A stretch of DNA of 63,000 bases from Streptomyces roseochromogenus subsp. oscitans DS 12.976 (GCF_000497445.1 NZ_CM002285.1:2114354-2177353); one strand, 5' to 3'. Shown: positions 1-9,716, counted from the stretch's first letter. The notes: generated by a model from the letters alone, not told the origin. A program made the numbers and translations.

Positions 1-1539
1 CTGCGCGGCACCGAGGTGGCCGTGGCCCGCGCCCGCGCGGCCGGCGTCGACTTCGGCGCGTGTGCCGCCGCCGACGTACCGAAGGCCGCGCGCAACGTGC
101 GGTGCGGCACGGTGACCGTCCCGCTCGACTACGCCCACCCCAACGGCACGCAGATCACACTGACCGTCAGCCGGACCCCGGCGACCCAGAAGGACCCGCG
201 CAACAGCAAGCGGAAGGTCCCCCGGCAGGGCGCCCTCTTCTACAACCCGGGCGGCCCCGGCGCGTCCAGCATGCTGTTCCCGCTGGTCGGCGCGATCCCG
301 GAGTGGAAGCGGATCGCGGCCGCCTACGACCTGATCGGCTACGCCCCGCGCGGCGTGGGCCGTTCGGCCCCGCTGTCCTGCGAGACCCCGAAGCGCTTCG
401 TCACGGGGCCCACCGCGTCGCCGTACCACCCGTCGGAGTCGTTCAAGCGGCAGCGCATCGCCCAGGCCAAGGCGTACGCCCGCGGCTGCGCCCTGCACGC
501 CGGGAAGACGCTTCCCTTCTACACCTCGCTGAACAACGCCCGGGACCTGGACGTCCTGCGGGCCGCGCTGGGCGAGGACCGGCTGACGTTCTACGGGGCG
601 TCGTACGGCACCTACTTCGGCGCGCTGTACGCGACGATGTTCCCCACGCACGTACGGCGCATGGTGCTGGACTCGGCGGTGAACCCGGACCCGCAGAAGA
701 TCTGGTACCGCAACAACCTCGACCAGTCGGCGGCGTTCGAGGAGCGCTGGGCGGACTTCCGGGACTGGATCGCCCGGCACGACGACGTCTACCGGCTCGG
801 CAACACCGCCGCGAGGGTGCAGCGCAGCTACGACATCGCGCGGGAGCGGCTGGCCGGCAAGGCGGCCGGCGGGAAGGTCGGACCCGGCCAGCTGCAGAGC
901 GCGCTCCTGAAGGCCGGGTATTCCGACAGCTACTGGCCGAGCCGGGCCCAGGCCCTGTCGGCGTATCTGCACGGCGACTCGAAGCCGCTGGTGCAGATGG
1001 CTGCGCCGAGCCCGAAGGAGGCCGCGGACGCGGAGAACACCAACGCGGTCTACACGGCCGTGGAGTGCAACGACGCGCCCTGGCCGACGGACTGGAAGGT
1101 GTGGGACCGGGACAACACCCGGCTCGCCCGGGTGGCGCCCTTCGAGACCTGGGACAACGCGTGGATGAACCTGCCGTGCGCCTACTGGCCGGCACCTCGC
1201 CAGCAGCCGCTGGACGTGCGGACCGGGCAGGGTGAGCTGCCGCCGGTGATGATCCTGGCGGCTGAGCGGGACGCGGCGGCGCCGTACGCGGGGTCGCTGG
1301 AGATGAACCGGCGGCTGGCCGACTCGGTGCTGGTGACCGAGCGGGACGCGGGGACGCACGGCATCGGGGCCGGACCCAACAAGTGCGTCAACGGGTACCT
1401 CGACAGCTATCTGCTGGAGGGCCGGTTCCCCGTGCGGCGCGCGTCGTGCGCGCCGCGCGAGGAACCGGTTGCCTCCGGCCGTTCAGCCGGAAAGAAGCCC
1501 CAGGCAGACTCGCGGCGAGGCAGGACCGGCCGGCAGTAG
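1..1539 (+). CDS. Secreted tripeptidyl-aminopeptidase-like alpha/beta hydrolase (5' end outside window)
   Basis: This is a serine hydrolase of the Streptomyces TAP family, which removes tripeptides or other short peptides outside the cell. The reading frame is open to the left edge, so the true start and signal peptide lie upstream; the GTG at 16 is only the first visible start codon. The nucleophile elbow GASYGTYFG puts the catalytic serine at codon 601-603. The sequence GGPGASS at about 245-270 is the oxyanion-hole motif. The C-terminal TAP-like domain carries ILAAERDAAAPY (acid residue) and GTHGIGAGPNKC (catalytic His). About 507 residues are visible, consistent with a near-complete mature enzyme. 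It converges on hemQ with a 25-base gap. The substrate is not determinable from sequence. Confidence 0.88.
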   Translation: MRGTEVAVARARAAGVDFGACAAADVPKAARNVRCGTVTVPLDYAHPNGTQITLTVSRTPATQKDPRNSKRKVPRQGALFYNPGGPGASSMLFPLVGAIPEWKRIAAAYDLIGYAPRGVGRSAPLSCETPKRFVTGPTASPYHPSESFKRQRIAQAKAYARGCALHAGKTLPFYTSLNNARDLDVLRAALGEDRLTFYGASYGTYFGALYATMFPTHVRRMVLDSAVNPDPQKIWYRNNLDQSAAFEERWADFRDWIARHDDVYRLGNTAARVQRSYDIARERLAGKAAGGKVGPGQLQSALLKAGYSDSYWPSRAQALSAYLHGDSKPLVQMAAPSPKEAADAENTNAVYTAVECNDAPWPTDWKVWDRDNTRLARVAPFETWDNAWMNLPCAYWPAPRQQPLDVRTGQGELPPVMILAAERDAAAPYAGSLEMNRRLADSVLVTERDAGTHGIGAGPNKCVNGYLDSYLLEGRFPVRRASCAPREEPVASGRSAGKKPQADSRRGRTGRQ

Positions 1540-1564
1540 GCGCTCCCCGCCCCCCGGAGCGCTG

Positions 1565-2296
1565 TCAGGCCAGGCCTGCCACCAGGTCCGCGATGGTCTT
1601 GCGGCGGCCCGTGTAGAACGGGATTTCCTCGCGGACGTGCCTGCGGGCCTCGGAGGCGCGCAGGTGGCGCATGAGGTCGACGATGCGGTACAGCTCGTCG
1701 GCCTCGAAGGCCAGGATCCACTCGTAGTCGCCGAGGGAGAACGAGGCGACCGTGTTGGCGCGCACGTCCGGGAAGCCGCGGGCCATCTTGCCGTGGTCGG
1801 CGAGCATGCGGCGGCGGTCCTCGTCGGGCAGCAGATACCAGTCGTAGGAGCGCACGAAGGGGTAGACGCTCACGTAGTTGCGGGGCGTCTCGTCGGCGAG
1901 GAACGCCGGGATGTGCGAGCGGTTGAACTCGGCGGGGCGGTGCAGCGCCATGTTCGACCAGACCGGCTCCAGGGCGCGGCCCAGCCTGGTGCGGCGGAAG
2001 AGGTTGTACGCCTCCTGGAGCTGGTCGCTGGTCTCGGCGTGCCACCAGATCATCAGGTCGGCGTCGGCGCGCAGGCCGGAGACGTCATAGGTGCCGCGGA
2101 TCGTCACGTCCTTGGCGGCGAGCTGGTCGAACAGCTCCTGGACCTCGTCGGCGTAACCCGCGCGGTCCTCCGGCAGCACGTCCTTCAGCTTGAACACCGA
2201 CCACAGGGTGTAGCGGATGACCTCGTTGAGATCCTTGGCCAGCTTGCCCTTGTTCGGGATCTTGCCAGACTCGGTGATGGGGGCGTCGTCACTCAT
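1565..2296 (-). CDS. hemQ: Coproheme decarboxylase HemQ (chlorite-dismutase-like)
   Basis: HemQ makes heme b by oxidative decarboxylation of coproheme, the last step of the coproporphyrin-dependent pathway used by actinobacteria and firmicutes. The protein has 243 residues. It carries the family signature [13 protein letters not shown] and the segment LADHGKMAR, whose His is expected to be the proximal heme ligand. The C-terminal half has the ferredoxin-like block [14 protein letters not shown]. The frame is open further upstream, but ATG at 2296 is chosen because the product then begins MSDDAP and because it sits only 5 nt after the stop of hemG, indicating cotranscription. The pairing hemG-hemQ supports the assignment. 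Confidence 0.93.
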   Translation of the reverse strand: MSDDAPITESGKIPNKGKLAKDLNEVIRYTLWSVFKLKDVLPEDRAGYADEVQELFDQLAAKDVTIRGTYDVSGLRADADLMIWWHAETSDQLQEAYNLFRRTRLGRALEPVWSNMALHRPAEFNRSHIPAFLADETPRNYVSVYPFVRSYDWYLLPDEDRRRMLADHGKMARGFPDVRANTVASFSLGDYEWILAFEADELYRIVDLMRHLRASEARRHVREEIPFYTGRRKTIADLVAGLA

Positions 2297-2301
2297 GGTC
2301 C

Positions 2302-3756
2302 CTATTCTCCCGCTCCGCCGTGGAGACTCTGCACCGGGTTGGCCGTCAGCTCCCGGACTCGGCTCAGGTCGCCGTCCAGCTGGTCCACCGCCGCGTACGC
2401 GCTCACGATGCACGCCGGGATGCCGACGCCGTCGTACTGCGCGCCGCACACCGCGAGCCCCGGCAGCTTGGCAACCTGCTCGCGGACACGGGCCACGCGC
2501 GCGTGGTGCCCGACCGGGTACTGGGGCAGGCCGTCGGTCCAGCGGGTGACCCGGGTCTCGAGGGGTACGGCGTCCAGGCCGGTGGCTTCCCGCAGGTCGT
2601 GCCGGGAGACCTCGACCAGGGCGGCGTCGTCGCGCTGGAGGATCTCCGTCTCACCGTGCCGGCCCACGGAGGTGCGCAGCACGACCACGTCCGGGTCCTC
2701 CTCGGCGATCCAGCCCCACTTGTGGGAGGCGAACGTGGACGCCTTGATGGTGCGGCCGTCGACCGGCGGGACCAGGAAGCCGCTGCCCTCGGGGAGGTCC
2801 AGGGCGGAGCGGCGGTAGGCGAGGGTGACCAGCGCCATCGACGCGTACTCGACGGCGGCCAGCTCGGCGGCGGCCTCCGGGGACTCGGCGCGCAGCAGCC
2901 GCGCGGCGGCTGGGGCGGGGACGGCGACGATCACGGCGTCGGCGTGCAGCACGCGCTCCCCGGTGGTGATGCGCCAGCCGCCGGAGGCCTCGACGCGCAG
3001 GCCGGTGACCGGTGTCCCGGTGCGGATCTCGCCACCGCGCGCGCGGACGGAGTCGGCGATCGCGAGCGGCAGGGTGCCCACGCCGCCCTCGATGCCCATG
3101 AAGACCGGGCCGGTCTGCTGGTTCGCCGCAGCCTTGGCCTGGATCTCGCGGACCGCCTCGGTGAGGGACGCGTGCGTGCGGGCGGCCTGGAAGAGCTGCG
3201 GGACGGCCGAGCGCATCGAGATGCGGTACGCGTCGCCCGCGTAGACCCCGCCGAGCAGGGGCTCGACCAGGCGGTCGACGACCTCGCGGCCGAGCCGGGC
3301 GGCCACGAACTCCCCCACGGCCACGTCGTCGCCGACCTCTGTGCGGGGCAGGTCGGCGTCGCGCTCGATGCGGGCGAGGCCCTCCGCGGACAGCACACCG
3401 GAGAGCGCGGCGGCGGTGCCGGGCACGCCCATCACATGGCCCTTGGGCATGGGGCGCAGGGCGCCGCGGGTCCAGATCGAGGCGGTCGCGGTGGCCGGCG
3501 GCTGCAGCCGCTCGGCGAGGCCCACCTCACGCGCGAGGGTCACCGCCTCGGGGCGGCGGGCGAGCATCGACTCGGCGCCCAGGTCGACCCGCACGCCCGC
3601 GATCTCACCGGGCAGCAGCTTGCCGCCGACCCGGTCCGCGGCCTCCAGCACGGTCACGCGCGCACCGCGCCCGAGCAGCCGGTGGGCGGCGGCCAGCCCG
3701 GCGACACCGGCTCCGATCACGACGACATGCCCTGTACGCGTACCCGTTGCGCTCAT
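2302..3756 (-). CDS. hemG: Coproporphyrinogen III / protoporphyrinogen oxidase (HemY/CgoX)
   Basis: An FAD-dependent oxidase of 484 residues that aromatises coproporphyrinogen III to coproporphyrin III in actinobacteria; it is often annotated hemG or hemY. The N-terminal dinucleotide-binding motif GAGVAG is at residues 15-20, followed by an acidic end of the second strand ([13 protein letters not shown]). Other family blocks are [13 protein letters not shown] and the C-terminal FAD contact [14 protein letters not shown]. hemQ follows after 5 nt in the same direction. hemE is about 4 kb away, so the heme genes form a loose cluster. The start is divergent from the lipoprotein gene at 3963. Confidence 0.93.
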   Translation of the reverse strand: MSATGTRTGHVVVIGAGVAGLAAAHRLLGRGARVTVLEAADRVGGKLLPGEIAGVRVDLGAESMLARRPEAVTLAREVGLAERLQPPATATASIWTRGALRPMPKGHVMGVPGTAAALSGVLSAEGLARIERDADLPRTEVGDDVAVGEFVAARLGREVVDRLVEPLLGGVYAGDAYRISMRSAVPQLFQAARTHASLTEAVREIQAKAAANQQTGPVFMGIEGGVGTLPLAIADSVRARGGEIRTGTPVTGLRVEASGGWRITTGERVLHADAVIVAVPAPAAARLLRAESPEAAAELAAVEYASMALVTLAYRRSALDLPEGSGFLVPPVDGRTIKASTFASHKWGWIAEEDPDVVVLRTSVGRHGETEILQRDDAALVEVSRHDLREATGLDAVPLETRVTRWTDGLPQYPVGHHARVARVREQVAKLPGLAVCGAQYDGVGIPACIVSAYAAVDQLDGDLSRVRELTANPVQSLHGGAGE

Positions 3757-3962
3757 GCCCCCACTCTCTCAGACCCCACTGACACTCCCGCCAAGGCCTG
3801 TCCGGCGGATCAGGCCCTGGGCCCGAGGTCCTCTCCGTCCGCGGCCCGGTGTCCCTGCCGAGTCCCGACCGTGACCTCTTCGGGACCACCCGGCGCCAGC
3901 GTTCCGGCGCGCCCGGCCGTCGTAGCAGCGTCATCGGTTCTCGGTCCTCGGGGGTATCGCCC

Positions 3963-4889
3963 ATGCGCACACCACGTTCCGCACGACCAGCACGTCCCGT
4001 CCTGTCCGTGGCCGGGATTCTGCTCGCCGCCGGCCTCGCGCTCACCGGGTGCGGCAGCGCGGACGACTCGGGTGGCGGCTCGGCGAAGTCCGCGGCGCAC
4101 GGCGCCGGCGTGGCCGCCGGCCCCGGCAAGGCCGACAGTGCCGAGGCCGGCAGTGGCAAGCCGGCTCCCCGGTCACCGCGGCTCCCGCAGAACGCGATCA
4201 TCCGCACCGCGTCCCTCACCGTCGAGGTCAAGGACGTCGGCAAGGAGGACACGAGCCGGGACACCGGCGGCCACGAGCGCACTCAGGTCGTCCTGCGGGT
4301 GCCCGGCGCGCGGTACGACTCGGTCCTCGCCCGCCTCCAGGGCACGGGCAGGCTGATCGACCGCACGGCCGAGGCCGAGGACGTCACCGGTCAGGTCGTG
4401 GACGTCAGCAGCCGGGTCACGTCGCAGCGGGCGAGCGTGGACCGGATCCGCGCGCTGACGGACCGGGCGGCACAGCTGAGCGATGTCGTCATGCTGGAGG
4501 GCGAGTTGAGCAGCCGCCAGGCCGATCTGGAGTCGCTGCTGGCGCAGCAGGCCTCCCTGAAGGACCGCACGAGCCTCGCCACGATCACGCTGTCGCTGTC
4601 CGAGACGCCGGTACGGAAGGCGGCCGGTGACGACTCGCCCGGCATCGGGGACGCGCTGGCGGGTGGCTGGCACGTGTTCGTCACCGTGCTGCGCTGGATC
4701 GCCCTCGCGCTCGGTGCCGCCCTGCCGTTCGTGGCCTTCGCGGCCCTGCTGACGCTGTTGTGGCTGCGGGTCGTACGGCCCCGGCTGCCGCGCCGCCGGG
4801 AGCCCGCGCAGGGGATGACCGCGCTGGGTCCGCTGCCGTCGGCGCGCCCGGTGCCCGAGCCGGACGCGCCAGAGCCGGGCCGGGACTGA
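3963..4889 (+). CDS. DUF4349 lipoprotein, apparently with a shortened domain
   Basis: A predicted lipoprotein of 308 residues. The N-terminus has arginines, a hydrophobic stretch and a lipobox ending LTGC (Cys about residue 24). ATG at 3963 is chosen because it gives exactly this signal peptide; upstream in-frame codons do not look like protein. The DUF4349 domain begins at NAIIRTASLTVEVKDV and contains a predicted coiled coil (blocks QRASVDRIRAL and LSSRQADLESLLAQQASLKDRT). One membrane segment near the C-terminus (about residues 235-270) is followed by a basic tail. Between VEVKDVGK and EDTSRDTGG the segment of roughly 20-25 residues that I expect in this family is missing, in frame. Molecular function is unknown. 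Confidence 0.85.
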   Translation: MRTPRSARPARPVLSVAGILLAAGLALTGCGSADDSGGGSAKSAAHGAGVAAGPGKADSAEAGSGKPAPRSPRLPQNAIIRTASLTVEVKDVGKEDTSRDTGGHERTQVVLRVPGARYDSVLARLQGTGRLIDRTAEAEDVTGQVVDVSSRVTSQRASVDRIRALTDRAAQLSDVVMLEGELSSRQADLESLLAQQASLKDRTSLATITLSLSETPVRKAAGDDSPGIGDALAGGWHVFVTVLRWIALALGAALPFVAFAALLTLLWLRVVRPRLPRRREPAQGMTALGPLPSARPVPEPDAPEPGRD

Positions 4890-4916
4890 AATGCCCACGC
4901 CCCGTAGCGTGTTCCC

Positions 4917-6320
4917 ATGAGCATGAGCGGTGGGCAGGGCGGGACGGAACGGCTGGTCGTCATCGGCGGCGACGCCGCGGGCATGTCCGCGGCGTCGCAG
5001 GCGCGCCGGCTGAAGGGGCCCGGCGAACTGGAGATCGTGGCCTTCGAACGCGGCCACTTCACGTCCTTCTCGGCGTGCGGCATCCCCTACTGGGTGGGCG
5101 GCGACGTCCCCGAACGGGACGACCTGATCGCCCGCACCCCTGAGGAACACCGCGCGCGGGGGATCGATCTGCGGCTGCGCACCGAGGTCACGGAGATCGA
5201 CGTGCCCGGACAGCGGGTACGCGCGCGTGACGTCGATTCCGGCGCCGAGTCCTGGACGTCGTACGACAAGCTCGTCATCGCGACCGGCGCGCGTCCGGTC
5301 CGTCCCGACCTGCCCGGCGCGGACGCCGCCGGTGTGCACGGCGTACAGACCCTGGACGACGGCCAGGCCCTGCTGGAGACGCTGGCACACACGCGTGGCC
5401 GCAGGGCGGTGGTCGTGGGCGCGGGCTACATCGGCGTGGAGATGGCGGAAGCGCTGATCAACCGTGGCTTCGAGGTGACGGTCGTCAACCGTGGCAAGGA
5501 GCCCATGTCGACCCTCGATGCGGACATGGGCCGCCTGGTGCACCGGGCCATGGAGGGCCTCGGCATCACCATGGTGAACGACGCCGAGGTCACCAAGATC
5601 CTCACGGGAGACGACGGCCGGGCCCGCGCGGTCGCCACGGAGGACGCCGAGTACCCCGCGGACGTGGTGGTCCTCGGCATCGGCGTCCGCCCGGAGACCG
5701 CGCTCGCCCGGGCCGCGGGCCTGCCCCTCGGCGCGCACGGCGGCCTGCTCACCGACCTCGCGATGCGGGTGCGCGGCCACGGGAACATCTGGGCGGGCGG
5801 CGACTGCGTGGAGGTGCTGAACCTGGTCTCCGGCCAGGACCAGTACGTCCCCCTCGGCACCCATGCCAACAAGCACGGCCAGGTGATCGGCAGCAACGTC
5901 GGCGGCGGTTACGCCACCTTCCCTGGCGTGGTCGGCACGGCGGTCAGCAAGGTCTGCGACCTGGAGATCGCCCGCACCGGCCTGCGCGAGAAGGACGCGG
6001 GCCGGGTGGGCCTGCGCTACGAGACCGTGACCATCGAGTCCACCAGCCGCGCCGGCTACTACCCCGGCGCCTCCCCGATGACGGTCAAGATGCTCGCCGA
6101 ACACCGCACCGGCCGTCTGCTCGGCGTCCAGATCGTCGGCAGGGAGGGTGCGGCGAAACGGGTCGACATCGCCGCGGTGGCGCTGACCGCGCGGCTGACG
6201 GTGGAACAGATGACTGCCCTGGACCTGGGCTACGCCCCGCCGTTCTCGCCCGTGTGGGACCCGGTGCTGGTGGCAGCGAGAAAGGCGACAGCCAAGGTAC
6301 GCGCTTCACGCGCTTCCTAG
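4917..6320 (+). CDS. FAD-dependent pyridine nucleotide-disulfide oxidoreductase, CoA-disulfide-reductase-like
   Basis: A 467-residue flavoprotein with two Rossmann motifs, GGDAAGMSAA (residues 18-27, FAD) and VGAGYIGVEMAE (NAD(P)H). The SFxxC motif characteristic of CoA disulfide reductases and NADH oxidases appears as SFSAC, with redox Cys54, followed by GIPYWVGG. The block IWAGGDCVE is the C-terminal FAD contact, and a dimerisation domain follows. The likely role is NAD(P)H-dependent reduction of CoA disulfide, persulfide or oxygen in the cytoplasm. Two ATG codons (4917 and 4923) are possible starts; 4917 is used. Its last 4 bases overlap the 3' end of the convergent small gene. Confidence 0.87.
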   Translation: MSMSGGQGGTERLVVIGGDAAGMSAASQARRLKGPGELEIVAFERGHFTSFSACGIPYWVGGDVPERDDLIARTPEEHRARGIDLRLRTEVTEIDVPGQRVRARDVDSGAESWTSYDKLVIATGARPVRPDLPGADAAGVHGVQTLDDGQALLETLAHTRGRRAVVVGAGYIGVEMAEALINRGFEVTVVNRGKEPMSTLDADMGRLVHRAMEGLGITMVNDAEVTKILTGDDGRARAVATEDAEYPADVVVLGIGVRPETALARAAGLPLGAHGGLLTDLAMRVRGHGNIWAGGDCVEVLNLVSGQDQYVPLGTHANKHGQVIGSNVGGGYATFPGVVGTAVSKVCDLEIARTGLREKDAGRVGLRYETVTIESTSRAGYYPGASPMTVKMLAEHRTGRLLGVQIVGREGAAKRVDIAAVALTARLTVEQMTALDLGYAPPFSPVWDPVLVAARKATAKVRASRAS

Positions 6321-6586
6321 GCCGTACCGCTGATGCGCGGCAAGGCGGACACCGCTGCCTGCGGCTGTTCTCCCGCCGGTTTCGCATGAGTGGCGGACGG
6401 CCGCGTGGACCTCAGCCGGTAGCTCACGGCCTCGTCCAGGGTCACGGGCCGCTGCGTCTGTGCGGCCAGCCGCCCGGCTTCCTGTCCGAGCCGCGCGACA
6501 TCCTCCCAGGGGAGCCGTACGACCAGCGAGATCTCCGCCTCGCCGTCGGGCAGAGCATGCATCGGAGGAGTGATTCGTTCGCTCAT
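6317..6586 (-). CDS. Small conserved hypothetical protein
   Basis: An 89-residue protein that I cannot assign to a named family. It has a central amphipathic block (SLVVRLPWEDVARLGQEAGRLAAQT) followed by RPVTLDEAVSYRLRS, which could be a short helical DNA-binding or antitoxin-like fold, but no motif is decisive. Third-position GC and the convergent arrangement support real coding. It overlaps the flavoprotein gene at its 3' end by 4 bases and is divergent from the rhomboid gene. Function unknown. Confidence 0.65.
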   Translation of the reverse strand: MSERITPPMHALPDGEAEISLVVRLPWEDVARLGQEAGRLAAQTQRPVTLDEAVSYRLRSTRPSATHAKPAGEQPQAAVSALPRISGTA

Positions 6587-6677
6587 CGCCTGTCCTCACG
6601 TAGGTTGTCCACACATACGCGCGCCCACCCCGCTGTGTTCACCGATTCGCCCGCCCCATCCCGGGCACTACTTCTGT

Positions 6678-7502
6678 GTGGTCATCCCCGTCCATGACGT
6701 GAACCCGGTACGTCGTACCCCTTGGGTGACGTACGCGCTGATCGCCGCCAATGTCCTCGTGTTCGTCAGCACGCCCGGGATAGCCGGCTCGGTGGCCGGT
6801 GGCAGCGATCTGGCGCAGTTGTGCCATCTGCAGGCCTTCATGGATCACTACGCGGCGGTTCCCAGAGAGCTGATCCACCATCAGATGCCCCGGGTGGTCC
6901 CGACGGGAGACATCGGTGTGGGCCCGCACGGGCCCGGCTGCGTCGTGGCCCCGCCGTCCTACGACAAGTCGCCGCCGCTGTCGGTCTTCACGGCGATGTT
7001 CCTGCACGGCAGCTGGCTGCATCTGCTCGGCAACATGCTGTTCCTGCTGATCTTCGGCAACAACGTCGAGGACCGGATGGGCCACATCCGCTACTTCCTC
7101 TTCTACGTCGTCTGCGGTTACGCGGCCGGCTACGGCTTCGCGCTGCTCAACGCCACGTCGGGCGACCCGCTGATCGGCGCGTCGGGCGCGATCGCCGGGG
7201 TCCTCGGCGCCTACATCGTGCTGTGGCCGAGGGCGCGGGTCTGGGTCCTCGTGCCGTTCCTGGTCTTCCTGCCACTACGGCTGCCCGCCTGGCTGGTGCT
7301 GGGCTTCTGGTTCGGGCTGCAGGCGGTGTACTCGTCCGGGCACGGAGTCTCCGACGCCGGCGCGGTCGCGTACGCGGCCCATGTCGTCGGCTTCGTCGCG
7401 GGCATGCTGCTCGCCTGGCCGCTCAAGCCCGGCACCCCGCCTCCGCCGGAGCCGCGCGGCCTGCTGTTCGGCAGGCGGGCGCGGCCCCGCTACACGTGGT
7501 GA
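6678..7502 (+). CDS. Rhomboid-family intramembrane serine protease
   Basis: A 274-residue polytopic membrane protein. The rhomboid signatures are all visible: the loop and helix HGSWLHLLGNMLFLLIFGNNVEDRMG, the nucleophile motif GASGAIAG (catalytic Ser) and the partner His in AAHVVGF. These residues form the Ser-His dyad that cleaves membrane-embedded substrates. GTG at 6678 is chosen because the product then starts MVIPVHDVNP just before the first transmembrane helix; codons upstream are Cys/Pro/His-rich and unlike protein. The extracytoplasmic loop after helix 1 is long (about 60 residues). Substrate unknown. Confidence 0.9.
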   Translation: MVIPVHDVNPVRRTPWVTYALIAANVLVFVSTPGIAGSVAGGSDLAQLCHLQAFMDHYAAVPRELIHHQMPRVVPTGDIGVGPHGPGCVVAPPSYDKSPPLSVFTAMFLHGSWLHLLGNMLFLLIFGNNVEDRMGHIRYFLFYVVCGYAAGYGFALLNATSGDPLIGASGAIAGVLGAYIVLWPRARVWVLVPFLVFLPLRLPAWLVLGFWFGLQAVYSSGHGVSDAGAVAYAAHVVGFVAGMLLAWPLKPGTPPPPEPRGLLFGRRARPRYTW

Positions 7503-7511
7503 GCCGACGCG

Positions 7512-8570
7512 TCAGCGGGCGGTCGCGGTGTGGACGTACTCGACGAGCCGGGTCAGCGCGTCCGGGTCGGTGTTCGGCACAACGCCGTGGCCGAGGTTGA
7601 AGACGTGGCCCTCCAGGCCTGCGGCCGCGTCCAGCACCTCGCGGGCCCTGCTCTCGACGGTGTCCTTGTCGGTGAACAGGACCGTCGGGTCGAGGTTGCC
7701 CTGCAGCGCCTTGCCGGGGCCGACGCGGCGCTGGGCCTCGTCCAGCGGGACGCGCCAGTCGACGCCGACGACGTCCGCTCCGGCCTCGCCCATGAGGTTC
7801 AGCAGCTCACCGGTGCCGACACCGAAGTGGATGCGCGGGACGCCGTAGCCGGCGACGGCCTCGAAGACCTTCGCGGAGGCGGGCATGACCGAGCGCCGGT
7901 AGTCCGCCGGGGCGAGGGCGCCGACCCAGGAGTCGAAGAGCTGGACCGCGCTCGCGCCGGCCTCGATCTGCACCTTCAGGAAGGCGGCCGTGATGTCGGC
8001 CAGACGGTCCAGCAGGTCGGCCCACAGCTGGGGGTCGCCGTACATCATCGCCTTGGCGTTCTCGTACGTGCGAGAGGGACCGCCCTCGACCAGGTAGCTC
8101 GCGAGGGTGAAAGGCGCGCCGGCGAAACCGATCAGCGGGGTCGGCCCCAGCTCCTTCGTGAGCAGGCCGATCGCCTCGGTGACGTAGGGGACGTCCTCGG
8201 GCGTGAGGTCGCGCAGCCGGGCCAGGTCGGCGCGGGTGCGGATCGGCTCGTCGACGACCGGGCCGACGCCCGGCTTGATGTCGAGGCCGAGGCCGATGGC
8301 CTTCAGCGGGACGACGATGTCGCTGTAGTAGATCGCCGCGTCCACGTGGTGTCGGCGCACCGGCTGCAGCGTGATCTCGGTGACCAGCTCGGGCCGCATG
8401 CAGGACTCGAGCATGGGGATGCCCTCGCGCACCTTGCGGTACTCGGGCAGGGAGCGGCCGGCCTGACGCATGAACCACACGGGGGTGTGCGGCACGGGTT
8501 CGCGCCTGCACGCCTTGAGGAAGGCGCTGTCGTACGTCGCTGTCGGCTGCGTGCTGGTGTTGGCGGTCAC
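7512..8570 (-). CDS. hemE: Uroporphyrinogen decarboxylase
   Basis: HemE removes the four acetate carboxyls of uroporphyrinogen III to give coproporphyrinogen III, the substrate of the HemG/HemY enzyme encoded at 2302-3756. The 352-residue protein has the signature RQAGRSLPEYR near the N-terminus, GFAGAPFTLASYLVEGG in the middle, and FGVGTGELL and NLGHGV toward the C-terminus. GTG at 8570 is chosen; it gives MTANTSTQPTATYDSAFLKA, and the frame further upstream has the arginine/proline-rich look of noncoding high-GC DNA. It converges on the rhomboid gene with a 9-base gap and is divergent from the DUF3000 gene. Confidence 0.95.
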   Translation of the reverse strand: MTANTSTQPTATYDSAFLKACRREPVPHTPVWFMRQAGRSLPEYRKVREGIPMLESCMRPELVTEITLQPVRRHHVDAAIYYSDIVVPLKAIGLGLDIKPGVGPVVDEPIRTRADLARLRDLTPEDVPYVTEAIGLLTKELGPTPLIGFAGAPFTLASYLVEGGPSRTYENAKAMMYGDPQLWADLLDRLADITAAFLKVQIEAGASAVQLFDSWVGALAPADYRRSVMPASAKVFEAVAGYGVPRIHFGVGTGELLNLMGEAGADVVGVDWRVPLDEAQRRVGPGKALQGNLDPTVLFTDKDTVESRAREVLDAAAGLEGHVFNLGHGVVPNTDPDALTRLVEYVHTATAR

Positions 8571-8756
8571 GGGGCAAGTTTCGCATGCCGTCGGATGGAG
8601 ACTTACCCGGTGTGCCGGTCGCCGCCGGGTGGGGTCGCCCGCTGCGGCGGCACGCGGCTGTCCGCAGCTGAGGCGGCATGTGGCTGACCTCAGCCGCGCA
8701 TGTCGTGAGGGTGTCTTGCCCTGCACGGAGCCGCGGTTCCCTTTACTCTTCCCCGC

Positions 8757-9434
8757 ATGGCTGCGGGTCACGGACGAATGTCGGACAGTGCTGACGGATT
8801 GGACGACGTGAAGGACACCGAGGAGGGGGACGGGCGCTCCAGCACTCCGGGGCCGCCGGCTTTCCGGGCCGCGGTCGACGCCCTGCGCAGCTGCCGGCTG
8901 CGGCCGCAGGTCGAGGTGGAGGCCACTCCCGCCCCGCAGCGGCTCGCCCCGTACGCGTACGCGCTGGAGGCCGTCGTGGTGGACGGCGAACAGGAGCTGG
9001 CCGACGGCCGGCTGGTGCTGCTGCACGACCCGGCGGGCCACGACGCCTGGCGCGGAACGTTCAGGCTGGTGACGCTGGTGCGCGCGGAGCTGGAGCCGGA
9101 GATGGCGGCCGATCCGCTGCTGCCCGAGGTGTGCTGGTCGTGGCTGACCGGGGCGCTGCAAGCGCGCGGGCTGGGCTACGGCGAGCCGAGCGGCACGATC
9201 ACGCGCGCGAGTTCGCACTACTTCGGCGGGCTGTCCGAGCGGCCGGCGGCCTCGCAGATCGAGATCCGGGCGTCCTGGACGCCCCGCGAGGGTCTCGGCG
9301 GGGTGCCGGACACGGCGTCCCATCTGGCCTCCTGGTGCGATCTGCTGGCCCAGGTCGCGGGGCTGCCGCCGGCCGGTCCGGGGGACGCCTCGGTGGTGAC
9401 GCTGCCGCAGCGCAGGGGCCCGCAGTCGCGGTGA
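8757..9434 (+). CDS. DUF3000 family protein
   Basis: A 225-residue protein of the actinobacterial DUF3000 family, commonly found beside hemE or RNase D in Streptomyces. Recognisable blocks are PAFRAAVDALRS near the N-terminus, HDPAGHDAWRGTFRLVTLVRAELEPEMA, and SHYFGGLSERPAASQIEIRASWTP. No catalytic motif is visible and the function is unknown. The start is uncertain: ATG at 8757 is used, but ATG at 8778 (product MSDSADGLDD) is equally plausible. It is followed in the same direction by the LuxR-type regulator after a 282-base gap. Confidence 0.82.
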   Translation: MAAGHGRMSDSADGLDDVKDTEEGDGRSSTPGPPAFRAAVDALRSCRLRPQVEVEATPAPQRLAPYAYALEAVVVDGEQELADGRLVLLHDPAGHDAWRGTFRLVTLVRAELEPEMAADPLLPEVCWSWLTGALQARGLGYGEPSGTITRASSHYFGGLSERPAASQIEIRASWTPREGLGGVPDTASHLASWCDLLAQVAGLPPAGPGDASVVTLPQRRGPQSR

Positions 9435-9716
9435 GCCGATCGCGGGGTCCGGGCGGGGTCATCCGCATGGGCGCCTTATTGACCATCCCTTTGTCGATAC
9501 GGCCACTTTCCGCCCCCGAATCGCACCCGCTCGAAGCGACTCGATCTTCGGATGATCGATCGCGTGTCCGAATTGCGCAGATTGTTACTCACTAGATCGT
9601 GATCATTCTCTAAAGGCGGACGAGTTTGCTGCCGAAGACGACTGTGACCTTGAAAGCACGGTTCGTCCCGGCTTCCTCCCCACAAGCCGGCCCCGTCCCC
9701 CCACCCAGGAGGCCTG
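9435..9716. other. 282-base intergenic leader region upstream of the LuxR regulator
   Basis: No coding potential is seen. The right half is AT-richer than its surroundings and probably holds the promoter of the regulator. A 7-bp hairpin (CCGGCTT, positions 9668-9674, with AAGCCGG, 9684-9690) lies about 15 bases before the strong ribosome binding site AGGAGG at 9707-9712. Its loop contains CCTCCCC, which could pair with that site. Confidence 0.5.

Noticed and set aside
4173..6104. A 643-codon minus-strand frame opposite the flavoprotein and lipoprotein genes
   Set aside because: It spans two genes and an intergenic gap on the other strand and has no recognisable domain.
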